64,000 nucleotides of DNA from NCBI GenBank assembly GCA_950295325.1, contig OX485804.1, positions 33,542,001 through 33,606,000 of the forward strand, written 5' to 3'. The stretch comes from Polytrichum commune (lineage: Eukaryota > Streptophyta > Polytrichopsida > Polytrichales > Polytrichaceae). The position numbers were made by a program, and so were the translations under genes. Of the stretch, positions 46,611 to 59,961 are shown piece by piece. Below the pieces are notes generated by a model, which saw only the letters and a program-made list of their open reading frames with translations, was not told where the DNA came from and ran no database searches. Each line of letters begins with the position of its first letter. Positions within the stretch are counted from its first letter, which is position 1.

Positions 46611-46735
46611 GGGTTAGTTTCCACGTAGGCTGCTTGCCCACCACAGTCTAGTGAAAAATGTAGTGCCACCAAGTGGAATCCACATACATTTCCATGAGAA
46701 TCTGGTGGGCGAGCGGCCTACATGGAACCTAACCC
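46611..46735. mobile_element. Short MITE hairpin (125 bp, TAA duplication)
   Basis: The left arm GGGTTAGTTTCCACGTAGGC and the right arm in reverse, GGGTTAGGTTCCATGTAGGC, continue through GCTTGCCCACCA / GCTCGCCCACCA, about 33 bp paired. TAA lies on both sides (46608-46610 and 46736-46738). A C-run of about 18 bases lies just upstream at 46583-46601. Confidence 0.88.
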
Positions 46736-46738
46736 TAA

Positions 46739-47855
46739 ACAATTCCTAAGTTCGAGACTCAGAGGCGAGGTCTATAATTTGGCAGGCTCATTGATGATGT
46801 CGGAAAATGCTTGTGGTTTAATGCTCCCTGTTCCCCATTCCAAGTTTTTGGCTTCCCATAAGAATGTTCAATTCTCCGAATCCAGATCTTCATATTCGAG
46901 GTGTGAGTGTTTTGAGCTCCTGAATACCGAAATTCAAGGGCTTTGCTGCATAGCTAGTGGCCACTTATTGTTTACACTTTTATTGTGGAATCACGTGGCA
47001 GGCCATGTGTAAGGAACACATGACTTAAGGGCATCTTGAGCCCCATTATTAACACTCCCAAATCTAATTGCATCAGATTCACATTCCTCGCCAGCCCTGG
47101 AACCAATGTCCAATATTGAAGTCTTCAACACGTGTCAAATGCCATTTTGGCCGTCCAAAAAGTTTTTATTTTTTTGGGCACTTCACAAAAATGTGCTAGG
47201 GCGATGTTCCCACTCTTCACAGTGAAAACTTCTCCAACAACTGCATGTCACAAAATACAGTGGTTTTAATTTGCAAATAGTAAAAATAATTGGACTCCAC
47301 TCTTGGCACTCTAGCATATGCTTTCGGATTCCAATAACTCCTGCAATTTCGACTCGGCAACTTTGACTCGGCACTAACTACAACTTCGACTTAACAAGCA
47401 CAACTACATGTGAACATGGATTTTCCAAACAGTATTGGGTGAGGAGTGACTGCAGAAGTCGATTGAAACTTGAAACATTGGATGCATCGATGCGAGTGTC
47501 ATAATGTGGTCTTCCGATGGAAAATATGGATTGGGCTAGAATTTTTGGCACTTGGAAATCGACCAAAAACCGAAGGGCATCGCCTTTGGAGTTGGATGAT
47601 GATTAAGTGCATTATGTAGGGAATCTAAATAATTATAGTTCATCATTTTATTGCATGTGCTTCTTCAACATAGTGAGACATCGTATTATTCTCATATTCA
47701 ATACAAAACGGCCAATATCAAGTTTTTTTTTGTGAAGTGTTGCAAACAAGTTTGAAAGTTTGAGTGAAGTGTTATTATTTTGAAGCCCTTCACATTGAAA
47801 TGCATGTGCACACTTTAAACTTGAACATTGCGTGGAACCTATGATCGGGGAGGAC
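46739..47855. other. No recognisable gene
   Basis: The 96-codon plus frame at 46722-47012 begins inside the MITE and has no motif. Nothing else is supported. Confidence 0.4.
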
Positions 47856-47859
47856 CGGC

Positions 47860-48780
47860 AGTTAGTTACAGATGAACCGGTTGAGTTTGAGAAAGAAATA
47901 ACCGGTTGAAGAAGTTCAAGACTGCAGGAGGATTACCGATCATTTTGGAAGAATCTTTAGAAGAATATACCCCAATTTAATAAAGGAAAACCGAAGGATG
48001 TCAACATGTAACCGGTTGGACTCACAAACACTAGGATCTCAACCGATTAGTATGCCCAAAAATCTCCCCGATCACTGCCTGGGAAACCTCTCTTGAAGTT
48101 GCCGATGGACTGTTTTGGTTTCGTAACCAGCTGCTAGTTATAAGATAAACAGGTGAGGGGTTGATCACACCGGCTAGTTCAAACATCATCCGTCGGCATC
48201 TTTGGATGTAATAGTGTGAAAAGTGGTGGGCCAACATCTATTTCTGAACATAATCCCTGGCAATTTCACAACTGGAACTGGACGGAAAGTTTGGTGTGAT
48301 CGGGGCATGAGCTTGAAACTAACCGGTTTCATGTTCAAGACGTGAGGGAAATTGGCAACCATGTTAGAGGAATGTATGAAAATGCATCATGTGCCTCAAT
48401 TTAATGAAAAAAACCCTGAAAGACATCAACACGAAACCCGTCGGGCTTGGAAACACTAGGATGGATCTCAACCACTTATGCTCCAAAACCCCATCGGACA
48501 ATTGCCAAACTCCTACCAAGGGGATGATTGTAAAAAAGGGCCTCCTCTAGGTTGAGTGCTAATTCATTCCAATTTAAGCTCGATATAGTAATTCGGGATC
48601 CATGACCCGACCCATGGATTGATATAGCTCAAATAATAAGTCCCAGGGTCTTCAATAGAAATCACCTTTTAAACCTCCCCTTCCTCAATTTGCCCTCCCT
48701 CTCAATAGCGGTTTGGTTTCGTAACAGCTACCGACGGGGTGATAATCAAAATTGACCCCCTCTAGGTTAGTTGCCAATTA
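47860..48780. repeat. Two diverged ~440-bp direct units
   Basis: Words recur in the same order in both halves: AACCGGTT, CAATTTAATAAAGGAAAACC / CAATTTAATGAAAAAAACCC, ATGTCAACATGTAACCGGTT / CATCAACACGAAACCCGTCG, CACTAGGAT.TCAACC, then TTTGGTTTCGTAAC near 48115 and 48710. A further fragment is at 37200-37300. The family is unknown. Confidence 0.5.
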
Positions 48781-51700
48781 AACATCCACTTAAAAGTTCA
48801 CTAGATGATGATGGTGTCTTTGACCCTGATTTCCGTGTTAGTTTAGCTAAAAACATCAACCTCCTGGGTTCTATATAGTAATTAGAGTTTCACCCTCGCC
48901 TTCCCGGCAATGTGTATGTTTGGCAAATTTCATTTGATGTTCAACTTCGAATCGAAAGTGTCACGTGACGTTTTAAAAAACAAAAGTGAATGTCAATTGA
49001 CATCTACGTAAAACATCATCTCAACACCACACGCCTAACAATACGTGTCATTTCGATATGTAATGTGTCAATGGACGTGTGGTTTTTTTCTTCACAAGTC
49101 ACACTACATGTCAAAGTCTAAATCGTGCGTGTCGATTGACGTGCAGTTCATTTTTGTGCCAGTTTTGCATGTCAAATGTCAAAAACTCGCAAAAACTTTG
49201 TCGAAAACACACAAACTGCTTCCGAGTTCAACCCTTGGAAGGTTTTGGGTACATTTAAGCAGGCTGGATGGGAGTGGCAAAGAAGTTACACAAAAAAAAT
49301 GTGGCGGAATTGGGATTGGAAAATTAGAAAAATTAGGGAAAATAATGGCCATGGGTGTATGCGAAAGATGACCGTGGCCCATGGTGGCTTTGACCGAGCA
49401 CATCCCCACCACTCCTTATTTTAAAAGAAAAAATAAATAAAAATCAACTAACTTGTTAGCGGTCCAAGGCCCCCCACCCACCATATCCTTCACATCCTTC
49501 GATTCCTCGGTGGTTGTTGACCGAGGTTGGTGTTGCCGGTTTGTAACAAAGGGACCTTAAAATAGTCGAAGGGTAAAGGGTGCCATAACCGTCACTTCAA
49601 GTGCTGAGGAACCTGTATATTGTATTATCACGAGATTTTTAAAGACAACAAATGGGTCCCATTAACAATTGCAAGAGGATCCCCATCACACCAAAGCGTG
49701 TCTCGTTTGAGTTCCAAATGCAAACGTTATCAAAGTTGAGAGTTTCATGGTCGATGATCCAAAACTCAAAAGATGAGTATAATGTTAAGGTGGTCGACAT
49801 TCTCATAACCAATTTGTACTTAGTTTGCAAGATTTTTGGGGTGTCGGCTTTGGGTGGGTTGTTGGTTTTTGGATCATCTAGCTTACTTATGATACATTCA
49901 AACACTTGCACATCTTGATTGGACACTCTTGTTTCATTTTGCAACACCGCAGACCCAAAATTCATGAGATTTACGTGCTAGAAAACATTTCATTCAATTA
50001 AAGACTTATTGTTATTATGATTTATTATAATTATTATTCTTATTATATACACACATACCAACCAAGCCTTGAAGTGCGAAGTGGGTGTTGTTAATGATCA
50101 TCCACTAAGACACTCCACTTGGTGCATTGGACATTGAAATAGATGGTTAATATTTTGGACCAACCTACTTCAACTCCTCCATATTCCAAATGTGTTCGCA
50201 ATAACATCCTTTAGAATAGGTTAATATTAATAGTAGTACGAAAATGAACAGTCCATGTGAGTAGGTTATGAGTAGGTTCATACAAGCGACAATTGTTCTT
50301 GTTGGCCCTTTCTAATCAACATGGAGTAGAGATATTAGAACACCTCTTGTATACACAATGTTGTGTCACCGCATGGCGTGGTATTTACGAGGAGTGGGGG
50401 TCAAGGAATGTCCATGGGAACGCAAGAGTGACATGGGCACCTAGTCCTTCAACAAACAATGTCCTTAAATGTCTTCTAACACATGGGTAAATATTTAACT
50501 CTATATTAGACACACTTAGAATAATGTTATATATAGAAATTGTCATAATCATTCTTTATTATTGCTAAAACAAACATGAAGTCCAATCAATGACATCCAC
50601 AATGCCTATGTTTGCCACCTATCGTGCATTCTTCACCATCATTTGACATTACTATCACCCAAAAAAATCGTCTTAAGGATAGGATAGTGCTAGGGTGGGT
50701 GATCGTCATATCACTTGATTTTCAGTGCACCCAATCATAGTGGGGGTATCTAGTTTCCACCTTGGGGTTGCCCTTAGGGAGGTAATCCATGTGTGGATTG
50801 GCTTCTGTGTGCCGGTTCAAGGTGTTCACCTTTTAACTGAGGTAAATTTTCCGCGGCCTCTTTAATTCTCATGATGATATTTCAAGATCACACAAAGTCT
50901 TGGACCAACTCCAAGGTGGATCAACACCATAGTTCACACCGCTTACAACATCATCGTCATCTCTTTCCTCTTAATTACCAAACGGGGATGCAATCTTACT
51001 CCCTTTGACCCAAAACGATTGTCCGTGTTCCTAACTTTGGTGAAATTGAGGCCAGTTGACCATTGACCAAATAGTTGTAAGTATGTCTCTTAAAATAAAA
51101 AATATCAACTACTCCAAAACGCCCCTGAAGTTGCGGTATTGAAAGAATTCTTGATGATGAAAGTTTGGCGCAAAAATATTTGACTTTGTGCCTCAAATTT
51201 CTAGCCGAGCTGATAAACTGGACAATCATTTTGGGCAAAAAAATATGGGAAGTAGAACAATCATTTTGGGATGGAGGGAGTATCTAAAAGGACCTATGGA
51301 AATGGCAGGATTGAGACTGGGACCTATGTAGTATGGAGTTTAGGGATTGGCTCACTTATTGAAAAATAGGCCATAAGTCACCTTCGCCCCTCCCCCCATG
51401 CCCATGTGGTGAACATACATTGCATGTCAATAAACAACATTGACGTTCAATTTCCCTTTCCCTTGCTTGTCTGAAGATTTACGACAAGATGAACTATTTA
51501 GTTTTTTCCTAATCACATTAAAAGTTGTTAAAAGCTATTATACATGATTGACACATTGAACACTGTGAGGCCAAACCGCCCACCCTTAAGCGTCCTAGTC
51601 CGGGTGAGGGAATGGATATCACATTCATGTTTCCATAACTCCATTTGACCAAATTCGTGAGGATCCCTTACATATCCCATCAATCATTGCACACCAATCC

Positions 51701-51960
51701 ATTCCATGATAATAGTACAAGCGTTGACAAACACTCTTCTCTACTATCACAAGCTTACACACGCTATTGCAATCCAACATTACTCCCATCCGAATTCACC
51801 CATTACCCCTACAATCTAATGCCCTTGTTTCCCTAGTTGGCTAAGAAACTCATTTTCTAAGGTATATTAAGTAATGGCCTAATTAACTAGCCACCGCCTA
51901 ATCTAATGTAGTAACATGGGCTCCCCTCTACTAAATCCTTCGAGGCCTAATCATAACAAG
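48781..51960. other. No recognisable gene
   Basis: Open frames up to 108 codons (49045-49371, 49639-49965) carry no motif I recognise. Between 48985 and 49145 a TGTCAATTGACGTG-like word recurs three times in varied form. The rest is AT-rich. Confidence 0.4.
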
Positions 51961-51964
51961 CCTC

Positions 51965-52560
51965 TGCTGCCCCTCGGCCACAACCATTTCAGTCCAGCTA
52001 ATGACCCTCGGTCATAACCATTTCAGTCCCGGTTGCTGCCCCTTGGTCACAACCATTTCCGTCCCCGTTGCTGCCCTCGGTCCTAACCATTTCAGTCCCA
52101 GCTGCTGCCCTCGGTCATAACCATTTCAGTCCTAGCTTCTGCCTCTCGGCCACAACCATTTCAGTCCCAGCTAATGACCCTCGGTCATAACCATTTCAGC
52201 CCCAGCTGCTGCCCTCGGTCATAACCATTTCAGTCCCAGCTAATGACCCTCGGTCATAACCATTTCAGCCCCAGCTGCTGCCCTCGGTCATAACCATTTC
52301 AGTCCTAGCTTCTGCCTCTTGGCCACAACCATTTCAGTCCCAGCTAATGACCCTCGGTCATAACCATTTCAGTCCTGGCTGGTGCCCTTTGGTCACAACC
52401 ATTTCAGTCCCAGCTCTGCCCCTTGGTCGCAACCATTTCAGTCCCAGCTCTGCCTCTCGGTCATAACCATTTCAGTCCCAGCTGCTGCCCTCGGTCATAA
52501 CCATTTCAGTCCTAGCTTCTGCCTCTCGGCCACAACCATTTCAGTCCCAACTCTGCCTCT
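51965..52560. repeat. ~33-bp minisatellite, about 17 copies
   Basis: Each unit reads approximately CTCGGTCATAACCATTTCAG plus TCCCAGCTGCTGCC. Counting ACCATTT words gives about 17 copies. Variants (GGCCACAACC, AGCTAATGACC, CCTAGCTTCTG) recur in a fixed order, suggesting a higher-order repeat of several units. The 72-codon open frame at 52382-52600 is a repeat artefact. Confidence 0.92.
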
Positions 52561-52709
52561 AGTTATCTTTAATCAACTATACTCTACTATATCCCTCTAA
52601 TCAATTCTATTCCCTAACCACCTCTAATCAATTATATCCTCTAAGTTTCCTTCTAATCAACTATATTCTAATATCTCCTTCTAATCAACTAGATTCCCTA
52701 CCACACTAC

Positions 52710-52712
<3 letters not shown>

Positions 52713-52742
<30 letters not shown>

Positions 52743-52785
52743 CCCCGCACACCATACGAGAGAGAGAGAGAGAATGAGAGAGAGG
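52713..52785. repeat. (AC)n and (GA)n microsatellites
   Basis: A run of about 14 AC units (52713-52741) is followed, 15 bp later, by GA-rich sequence (AGAGAGAGAGAG, then GGAAGGAAGG). Confidence 0.95.
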
Positions 52786-55700
52786 AGGAAGGAAGGAGGG
52801 AGGGCACCCCACAACCACGAACTCTCTAACCTTTTCCTACTTAGTAGGAACTTATCCTATCCACTAACTCCTTACCCCCTAAACCAACAAGAACACGTTC
52901 TAATTCAAACATTTAAACCCAAGGCCCTTCCCCTTGCCTCATCAAACACTACTACTCTAATCAAAACACTCCCTAATGCCACTAATCCTCTACTTAACCA
53001 CACAAAATGGCTTAAGGCCTAAACGTAAATCCACCCAAGCCTCACTCTTTTTATACTTTTGATTGTTTTAATAACACTCCAATTGCAATTCTAATCAAAT
53101 TCTAAACATAAAACAAATATGAGCACTCCTTTTGGGCTCATAAACACATATTTTTTCCTTAAACACATACACCATTTATGTGGATTATCATTTGGAATTT
53201 GCGTGAGATGGTTATCTAGAGCGTGCATTCATAATTCACATTTCCGTTCTTAATGATGTGCATGAGTGACTATGTAATAAAATCTCATATATACATGAAA
53301 AAAAACTATTCGTACTAGGCCAAAGCATGGTAAAGTGAAGAAGAAAAGTGGTTTACCCTTCCATTGTGATGTAACTTTCAATACACAGTAAGGGAAGTAG
53401 GCTCAACTCTATATTAAATTTCATTTTGAGACCATGGGACCCTCCAATGGATTTGAACCAGACATGATACAACACTTGTGCCTCATTAGTTTTATGAAGA
53501 TATGTAGGAAGTAGATCCTAAACTAGGTGGTGGATTTGAGCTAAAACCTCCTTCATGTCAAAATTTGTTATGATTTGTGTGCGTAGTTAAAGTACTTGGC
53601 AAGATCATATTGTATGTTAGTGCGCCACAAATTTTGAAGCAAAACACATTTTCTTAAGGTCTACTTCACTCTCACTTTCCAAAAACTGACAATTATGGAA
53701 GTAAATTCTACAAACTCTAGAATTTATTTTTTATGAATGTAAAACATGTAGTTTGCAAATACACTTATGAAATCATCTTGACCCACCTTATTAGTAACTT
53801 TAATTTGAATCCTTGTTATCGTTTTGAGTTATATAACTAGGAAAAGTATGGGATGGCCTTAGTGAGATTTCCACCAATGAGAGATTTTTAAAGCTTCTAA
53901 TGGTCACATGCTCTTAAGCTCTTGTGTACAACTCATTCATGATTACTTGTGGTAATTTTAAGTATAATTCCCAAGATAGTAACATCTAAAATTAGAAATG
54001 GTGTTATGCAATCAAACCATACACACATGTAGAATGGATCATAGGGAGAGGGAAGTTGAAGATCATGGAAATGACTTGGACTCAAATAAACATCACATAC
54101 CACTTTTCTTTTTCTTTTTCTTTTTCTTACTAGGTTGAGCTAAAGATGGATTCAATGTTGAGGACCAATATTGGCATGATTTCAATGCTTGTAGGGGGGT
54201 CCGTACAAATTGAGACTAAATGCTAATATCATCAACGCCAAATTCAACCAAAAGCATGCAAGTGCAGAGTTCCAAAAACCAGATGGCACATACAAGGACA
54301 TTGAGTTCATTCCACTAATTGGAAGCAAGATGAGTATATGTTGGTTGTTGACTTCAATTATGATGGGTTTTACACTAGGGTTTGGGTTCAAAACACTCAT
54401 CGATGGACCTTGTTTTTGGACTCAAGATTGAATCCAAGTTTGAAAATTGATTTCTCAAACTATGAGGAGGAGTATATCTTTGTTTTCTGAAGGCCCAACC
54501 ACACTAGATATTGACATGCGTTCCTTCCACCAGCATCAATGGACCCAAGTACGTTGTGTGCATGAAAATTATCCAATTGATACTCACGTTGGTAGAGTTC
54601 CATTCATTGACACCGTTCTTTGAGCACTAGCAACCTTAACGTTTTATCCAACGTTCGAGGAAGGATGGCATCCATACTATATCCATTGTGGAATAGGAGA
54701 GACCCAAGCTAGGAAAGATGGCTTCAATTTCCGGAGAGTTCCAAAGTTCATCCCAGGTCCGTTGACGCCAATGGGATAAATGTTTGCCGGTGTCATGAGT
54801 GTGGGCGGGGCATTCAAGTAAGGACGGCCGAGATCTTCCGAGAAGTAATCCCCCGTTAGCATTTGCTCATACCTTGGACACAAGACTTATTGTAGAGTAT
54901 TTGAATCCAAATTCATAGGATTGTTCTAATTTGGGAGTTTCACTGGTCTTGGATTTTACCTTAGGTTGATAGCAGGTTGGGCACATTTTGTCCAATAATT
55001 AATTGATTTCAAATAAGGGCTTAGGCGGTCTACAAAAATTAGGCAAAGATGTATATGTATGTTATTCATTTAAGCACATGGCATATCCTAGATACAAATC
55101 CATGTATTGTAACTTATTTTTCATTCATTCATGGCAGTTAAGTACGTGATGTTAGCCTTGAGGGTTTAGGTTTAGCCGTCTTTAGCGTGCTAATTAGGGT
55201 TGTGAACATGGTTTTCTATCATTTTGTGCTCGTTGTTCGGCAAAGGTTGTTTGAGAAATGCAAGCATGGCTAAGCCTCTAAGAGTTGGAGACAAATCAAT
55301 CACATTGTATGTTCCACCATGTTGACAAGGATGAGAGATATTGAAGTTTGAAATGCCCAAGTCGAGAGAGATTGCCTTGAGAAGATTGAAGTATTTCCTA
55401 GAATTTAGGCATTTTGATGATTGTCCTTTCCTTTCATCTAGGCCATCCAGCCCAATAATTTCCAAAAAAATAGGCTTGATTATTTTGTATCATTTCCGCT
55501 CAATAGGTTATTAGCCTACAATAGCGTAAACTTACATTTCATAAGTTGCTATGGAAAATCTAAAAGTTCTACAATGTCAATAAGAAATACTACATCATTT
55601 ATGGTATTTAATGTCACTAAATATTTGGAATTACGCATTGTTATACCATTATCTTGTTAATGTACATTTTTATGACAAAAAGATATTAATTCCATATGAT

Positions 55701-56214
55701 GTCCAAATAACCAATTTAACCTTTGTTGGTAATCCATGGTAAAATGTTATAGCACAATGTAACTCCAAAGAGTAAGTGACACTAAAGACCATGAACGGTG
55801 GAGTATGTGCTTTGTTTGTTTGTTTGTGGGTACGTCTGTTAGTATTGTAAAGTGACCAAAAAGGCCATTATGGGATTAGTGGACACTATTGAGGTTGAGG
55901 GGCTGAATAACAAGCTAACGTAAGTGCAAGGCACTTCAATTTATGCCTGTCACCCACTCATCTGCCTCAAAAGAAAAAGAAACGAAAATCCAAACCAGCT
56001 AGTTTGTTCATGCTCTTTAGAAAGTTCGTACAAAATCCCATGGAGAATGTATGTTAACTCAGCCGTGTACCACTAGGGCCGACTAACTAACTACGACTGC
56101 ATGGATCAAGTAGAAGCGTCCATAAACGTACACTTTGAGCACTTCAACGAGACCCTCAACATGGCGGAAACATTCACGTTTATTAAGAAGGAAAACATAA
56201 CAAGGTTAATGTCA
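52786..56214. other. Mostly featureless; possible coding fragment at 54200-54480
   Basis: Around 54310-54480 on the plus strand a frame reads WKQDEYMLVVDFNYDGFYTR followed by VWVQNTHRWTLFLDSRLNP, and an overlapping frame covers 54210-54431. The composition looks protein-like, but I recognise no family, and the flanking frames close quickly. The remaining sequence has no supported gene. Confidence 0.35.
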
Positions 56215-56807
56215 AGGTCGCTTCACACTATGGCTGAAGGTCAAGAGGCCCTCGATTTCCACCAATCAAATTGCAAGAAATCCAGAATTCGGTCTCTCGA
56301 CTCTTCATACTAGAGGCCAAAGTCCAAAGGCCGTCGCTGTCCAAAATGCCTACATGGGAGTACTTTTTGACCAAGGCGACGGACTCTCAAAGGAAGTTTG
56401 GGTCGAACAGGAATGAAAACCCAAACTATGGTCGAGAGGGATAAATAAAATAAGAATGAAAACCCTAAATAAATAAATAAATAAAATTAGCAAGATCTTG
56501 GCTATTAGATTGGAGGGGTTGTCTTGGGCAGGGAATAAAGTGGGATGCTCCTTCTTCCTTTGGACTTTAGGCTTGGCCTTTGGAGGCTTCACACTATGGC
56601 CGTCCAAGTCGAGAGGCCGTGGGAGTTCATGGCCAAAGGTTTGGACCTTGGGCTTGGCCTTTGGAGGCTTCACACTATGCCCGGCCAAAGGCTTCAAATC
56701 ATGTATTTTATTGGTTACTTTAAGCCCATTTCTTTGGACTCTCAGCAAAGTTTGGCCATTCAATCCCACGGCCTCTTGACTTGGACGGCCATAGTGTGAA
56801 GCGGCCC
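56215..56807. mobile_element. MITE-like element with internal duplication
   Basis: The right end in reverse, GGGCCGCTTCACACTATGGC, is matched by AGGTCGCTTCACACTATGGC on the left, both followed by AAGAGGCC words. The right flank is TAA and the left flank TCA. Internally, CTTGGCCTTTGGAGGCTTCA with CACTATG occurs twice (about 56573 and 56652), a tandem partial duplication of roughly 79 bp. Confidence 0.65.
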
Positions 56808-56903
56808 TAAGGTTCGTGAAAAAATGACATTGTGTGATTTAGATATGAGTATTGAGATTCAAGGAATCTTTGCGGGCTAAAGTGGTTATGGAGTCCTCTC
56901 TAA

Positions 56904-57363
56904 GACCCACTTCATACACGGCTTGGGGCCGGCCCAAGCACCAACCCGATTCATGTGCAATTAAGCCCTCAATCCAATCCAACTTTATTAACTTTTTGCA
57001 GGCCCAACCTTGTCACATGCAAGGTGATGAGGCCCGACTTTAGGTCTTGATGTTCTCGAGGGGAAAATGCAATGAAGAGAATTAATTTTTTTATGGATTG
57101 ACGATGGAGATGTTCAGTTTCCAACGGATAAACCCAATCCGGCCCATGTCGAGAGTCCGGGCCAAGGAAAAGCTCATCTTGGTTTCTTCAAGCCAGCCCA
57201 AAGATTTGGCACCAAAATTATGCCACATGGGATGAGTGAATGTTCGGGCCTAGCCCTAGTATAATGCCCTTGGACTAGATTTGGTGAAATCAAGCAATCC
57301 TATTGGCCCAACTTTTTAGAATTCGGGTCGGCCCTCAATCCAGCCCCAAGTGTAAAGTGGACC
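56904..57363. mobile_element. PIF/Harbinger-like MITE (460 bp, TAA duplication)
   Basis: The left end GACCCACTTCATACACGGCT, continuing TGGGGC, mirrors the right end GCCCCAAGTGTAAAGTGGAC. TAA lies at 56901-56903 and 57364-57366. It is 96 bp from the preceding element. A right-end fragment of the same type is at about 61183-61205. Confidence 0.78.
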
Positions 57364-57366
57364 TAA

Positions 57367-58730
57367 GTCGATAATGTTGAGAATTGATCATTTTGTCTCT
57401 CTCAACATATAGTTTTAATGTTTTAGTCGTTCAAAATATCATTAGTCTTCATCTAGAAAAATGTAAATGCCCGTCTCATGACCCAAAAAAGGAAAGAAAG
57501 GATCGTTGACTGAATTGGATGCTTAATTCCGACACTCAAACCTTCATTTTTGCTTACAAGTGGCACAGATGGTGGGGTTGCACTAGGATCCAAGACCAAA
57601 AATCTCCAACATCAAGCGACAATATCGGTCAAGAGGAAATATGTGAGCCCAAGAAGGCTACACTGAGATTTGGGTTCACAATATGAAAGAATGAAGTGGC
57701 ACTAATGTGGCATCACTTTCTCGCCAAATTTCGATAGTCCCCACCCATGAAAATCTAACTCCTACTTTGAGATACCAATCTTCAAGCTTGGATCAGATCT
57801 TTGGTCCACTAATGTGGTTCATTAACCCCTAAGCATCTAAGAGGCTCAAACCATGCCTTCCCATTATTATTTTTAATTTAAAAAAAAGTGTATTTGAGCT
57901 ACAAACTTTCATTTTCAGTTAATTGTGTGAAAAAAGCACCTTGTGTTAAATCACCTTGTTCTTCAAGTGCGGTATTTGACTAAGTTCAACACTTTGATGT
58001 TGTTGACATTTTAGGTTCAAATATGCAACATGGGTGCCCTCAAATGCGAATACACACATTGTATTTTAATCATCAATATCTAGTATGAACATATTTTTAT
58101 ATACGCTCCTTTCACACCAAACAATGTATATCATAAGATTTCAAACACATAATGTATATGAAAACATGATACACAAACTTGGTGAAACTCGTATAAATCA
58201 TGTATACGACCGTATATTTAGACCCCACGTCCTTTATGAGTTAAGGGGTGTTTTAGATCCCAAGTTTCTTGGACCGGGACCCTACACCCAAACTTTACCT
58301 CCAAAATTCAAACCCACATTACCTAGTTGCCAATGCTAGCTACTAGGCTTTGCCGTTATTGCCATTGAGTGGCACAATACCATTCTAAAAGGAGTGAAGG
58401 AGACGAAGGAATTCTGTAATTCTCTCTCATGCCTCAAAAGTGCTTGTAAATCCTAAAGAGACATTCCAACTAGTATGCCGCATGATCAACAATTCAGTGC
58501 CATCATAATGCCTCTAGGGAACTTAACCCTTACATTCCTAAGTAGCCAAAAAGGGATACAAAGATATTTTTTCCTCAAGGCCGAACCCCTTTTCCCCCTT
58601 AGCATTTAGTGCTTTTGGCCAGCATCTTCACATAACTTTGTGTCTCTTTCCTTTTGGCAAGTTGTGTTGTACATAAAGTTCGTTGTAAGCCATGGGACAA
58701 AACATCGTTTCAAGAATACCTTGGTATGAA
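57367..58730. other. No recognisable gene
   Basis: AT-rich, with open frames below 85 codons and no motif. Confidence 0.4.
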
Positions 58731-59078
58731 GCCCCCGGTTAGATTACATCTTCATTCGGTTGGGTCCCACCCCTTTTTCAGTGTCCAGTCTTCTTGCTTG
58801 CACCTGCGTGGGAACTCTTCCCTGTTGGGAACCAATGTGACAACACCCGGTCACTTCAGCCATTAAGCTCCTTTGGCATGTGAAGGAATTTCATCAATTA
58901 ACTTGGGAATAATGAAAGTAATGTTATCCTGGATGTTTGAAACTTTCACCAAGTGTTGTCACATTGGTTCCCAACGGGGAAGAGTTCCGACGCAGGTGTG
59001 GGCAGGAAGTCCGGGCACTGAAGGAGGCGTGGGAAGGGTGGGGCTCAGCCAAATGAAGATGTGATCTAGCCCGGGGCT
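58731..59078. repeat. Long inverted repeat (~120-bp arms)
   Basis: The left arm 58731-58850 and the right arm 58949-59078 are inverted copies with scattered differences. Examples are AACTCTTCCCTGTTGGGAAC / GTTCCCAACGGGGAAGAGTT and AATGTGACAACAC / GTGTTGTCACATT. The spacer is about 98 bp. It could be a foldback element or a small-RNA-producing hairpin. No target duplication was identified. Confidence 0.85.
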
Positions 59079-59961
59079 GCTATGAATTGTTGGAAAATAT
59101 TTGCAATCCATATCGTATACATTATAGTTTGGGATACACATAAAATTGGAGGAAACGCTAGTCCAAAAGTACAACATCCTTGAGTTGTGTTTTAGGATCC
59201 TCCAATAAAATTGCACATGCAAACATGATTAAACTAAACTAGATGTTCTCGCTATATTTCATTACTATATCTCACTATATATCAACAAAAAATTTACGGT
59301 TGTAACATTAACAATTTATACTGAAAATTATTTTGCATCATTTTTTAGCACTATAAAATTCAAATGATCATTGAGGATGCACATACATCCCGTGAGATTT
59401 AGATATGTTGAAAATTTATCAACGGAGATGCTTATAGAGTTAACCAAAAGAGTATGGAGTTGATATAGAGTTTTACGTTTAAACAGGTTTCAACACGTTG
59501 AAGTTATACAACAATATTCATTTGGTGGAGTCTATTGTGTGGGCCCAAAACTTTCTAGACCATCATCCTAGCATGTATTATGGTATAATAATATATCATT
59601 ATCCTGCTAAACATTGTTCACTTCAAGGCAAGAGTTCCGATGACTATCAAGAGTGAGGAAAATTCTCTTGTATTAGAACATTATTGAGTGGGTTGACTAA
59701 TGTTATATAGCTTTCAAATGTATGGATGTAACCTTCAAGTTATTTTGTACAAATCTTTTTCTTTCAAAATAAACGATAAAGTTCAACTCTTAAATGCTTG
59801 GGCTACCATAAAGTGGTTGAATTTGGGTCAAAGGGTTAAATCATCAATCTTCAAACCTTCTATTGGGGATACTCCTTTCACAAGATGGTTTAAGTTAGGT
59901 TACGGTGCGTCTTTTGACTGTTGGGATTACGCAAATGACGTAGTCTCATGACTCTTAGAAG
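59079..59961. other. No recognisable gene
   Basis: AT-rich sequence. The 83-codon plus frame at 59700-59951 has no motif and ends where the truncated MITE begins. Confidence 0.4.

Noticed and set aside
52382-52600. 72-codon open frame
   Set aside because: It is produced by the 33-bp minisatellite, whose period is a multiple of three.
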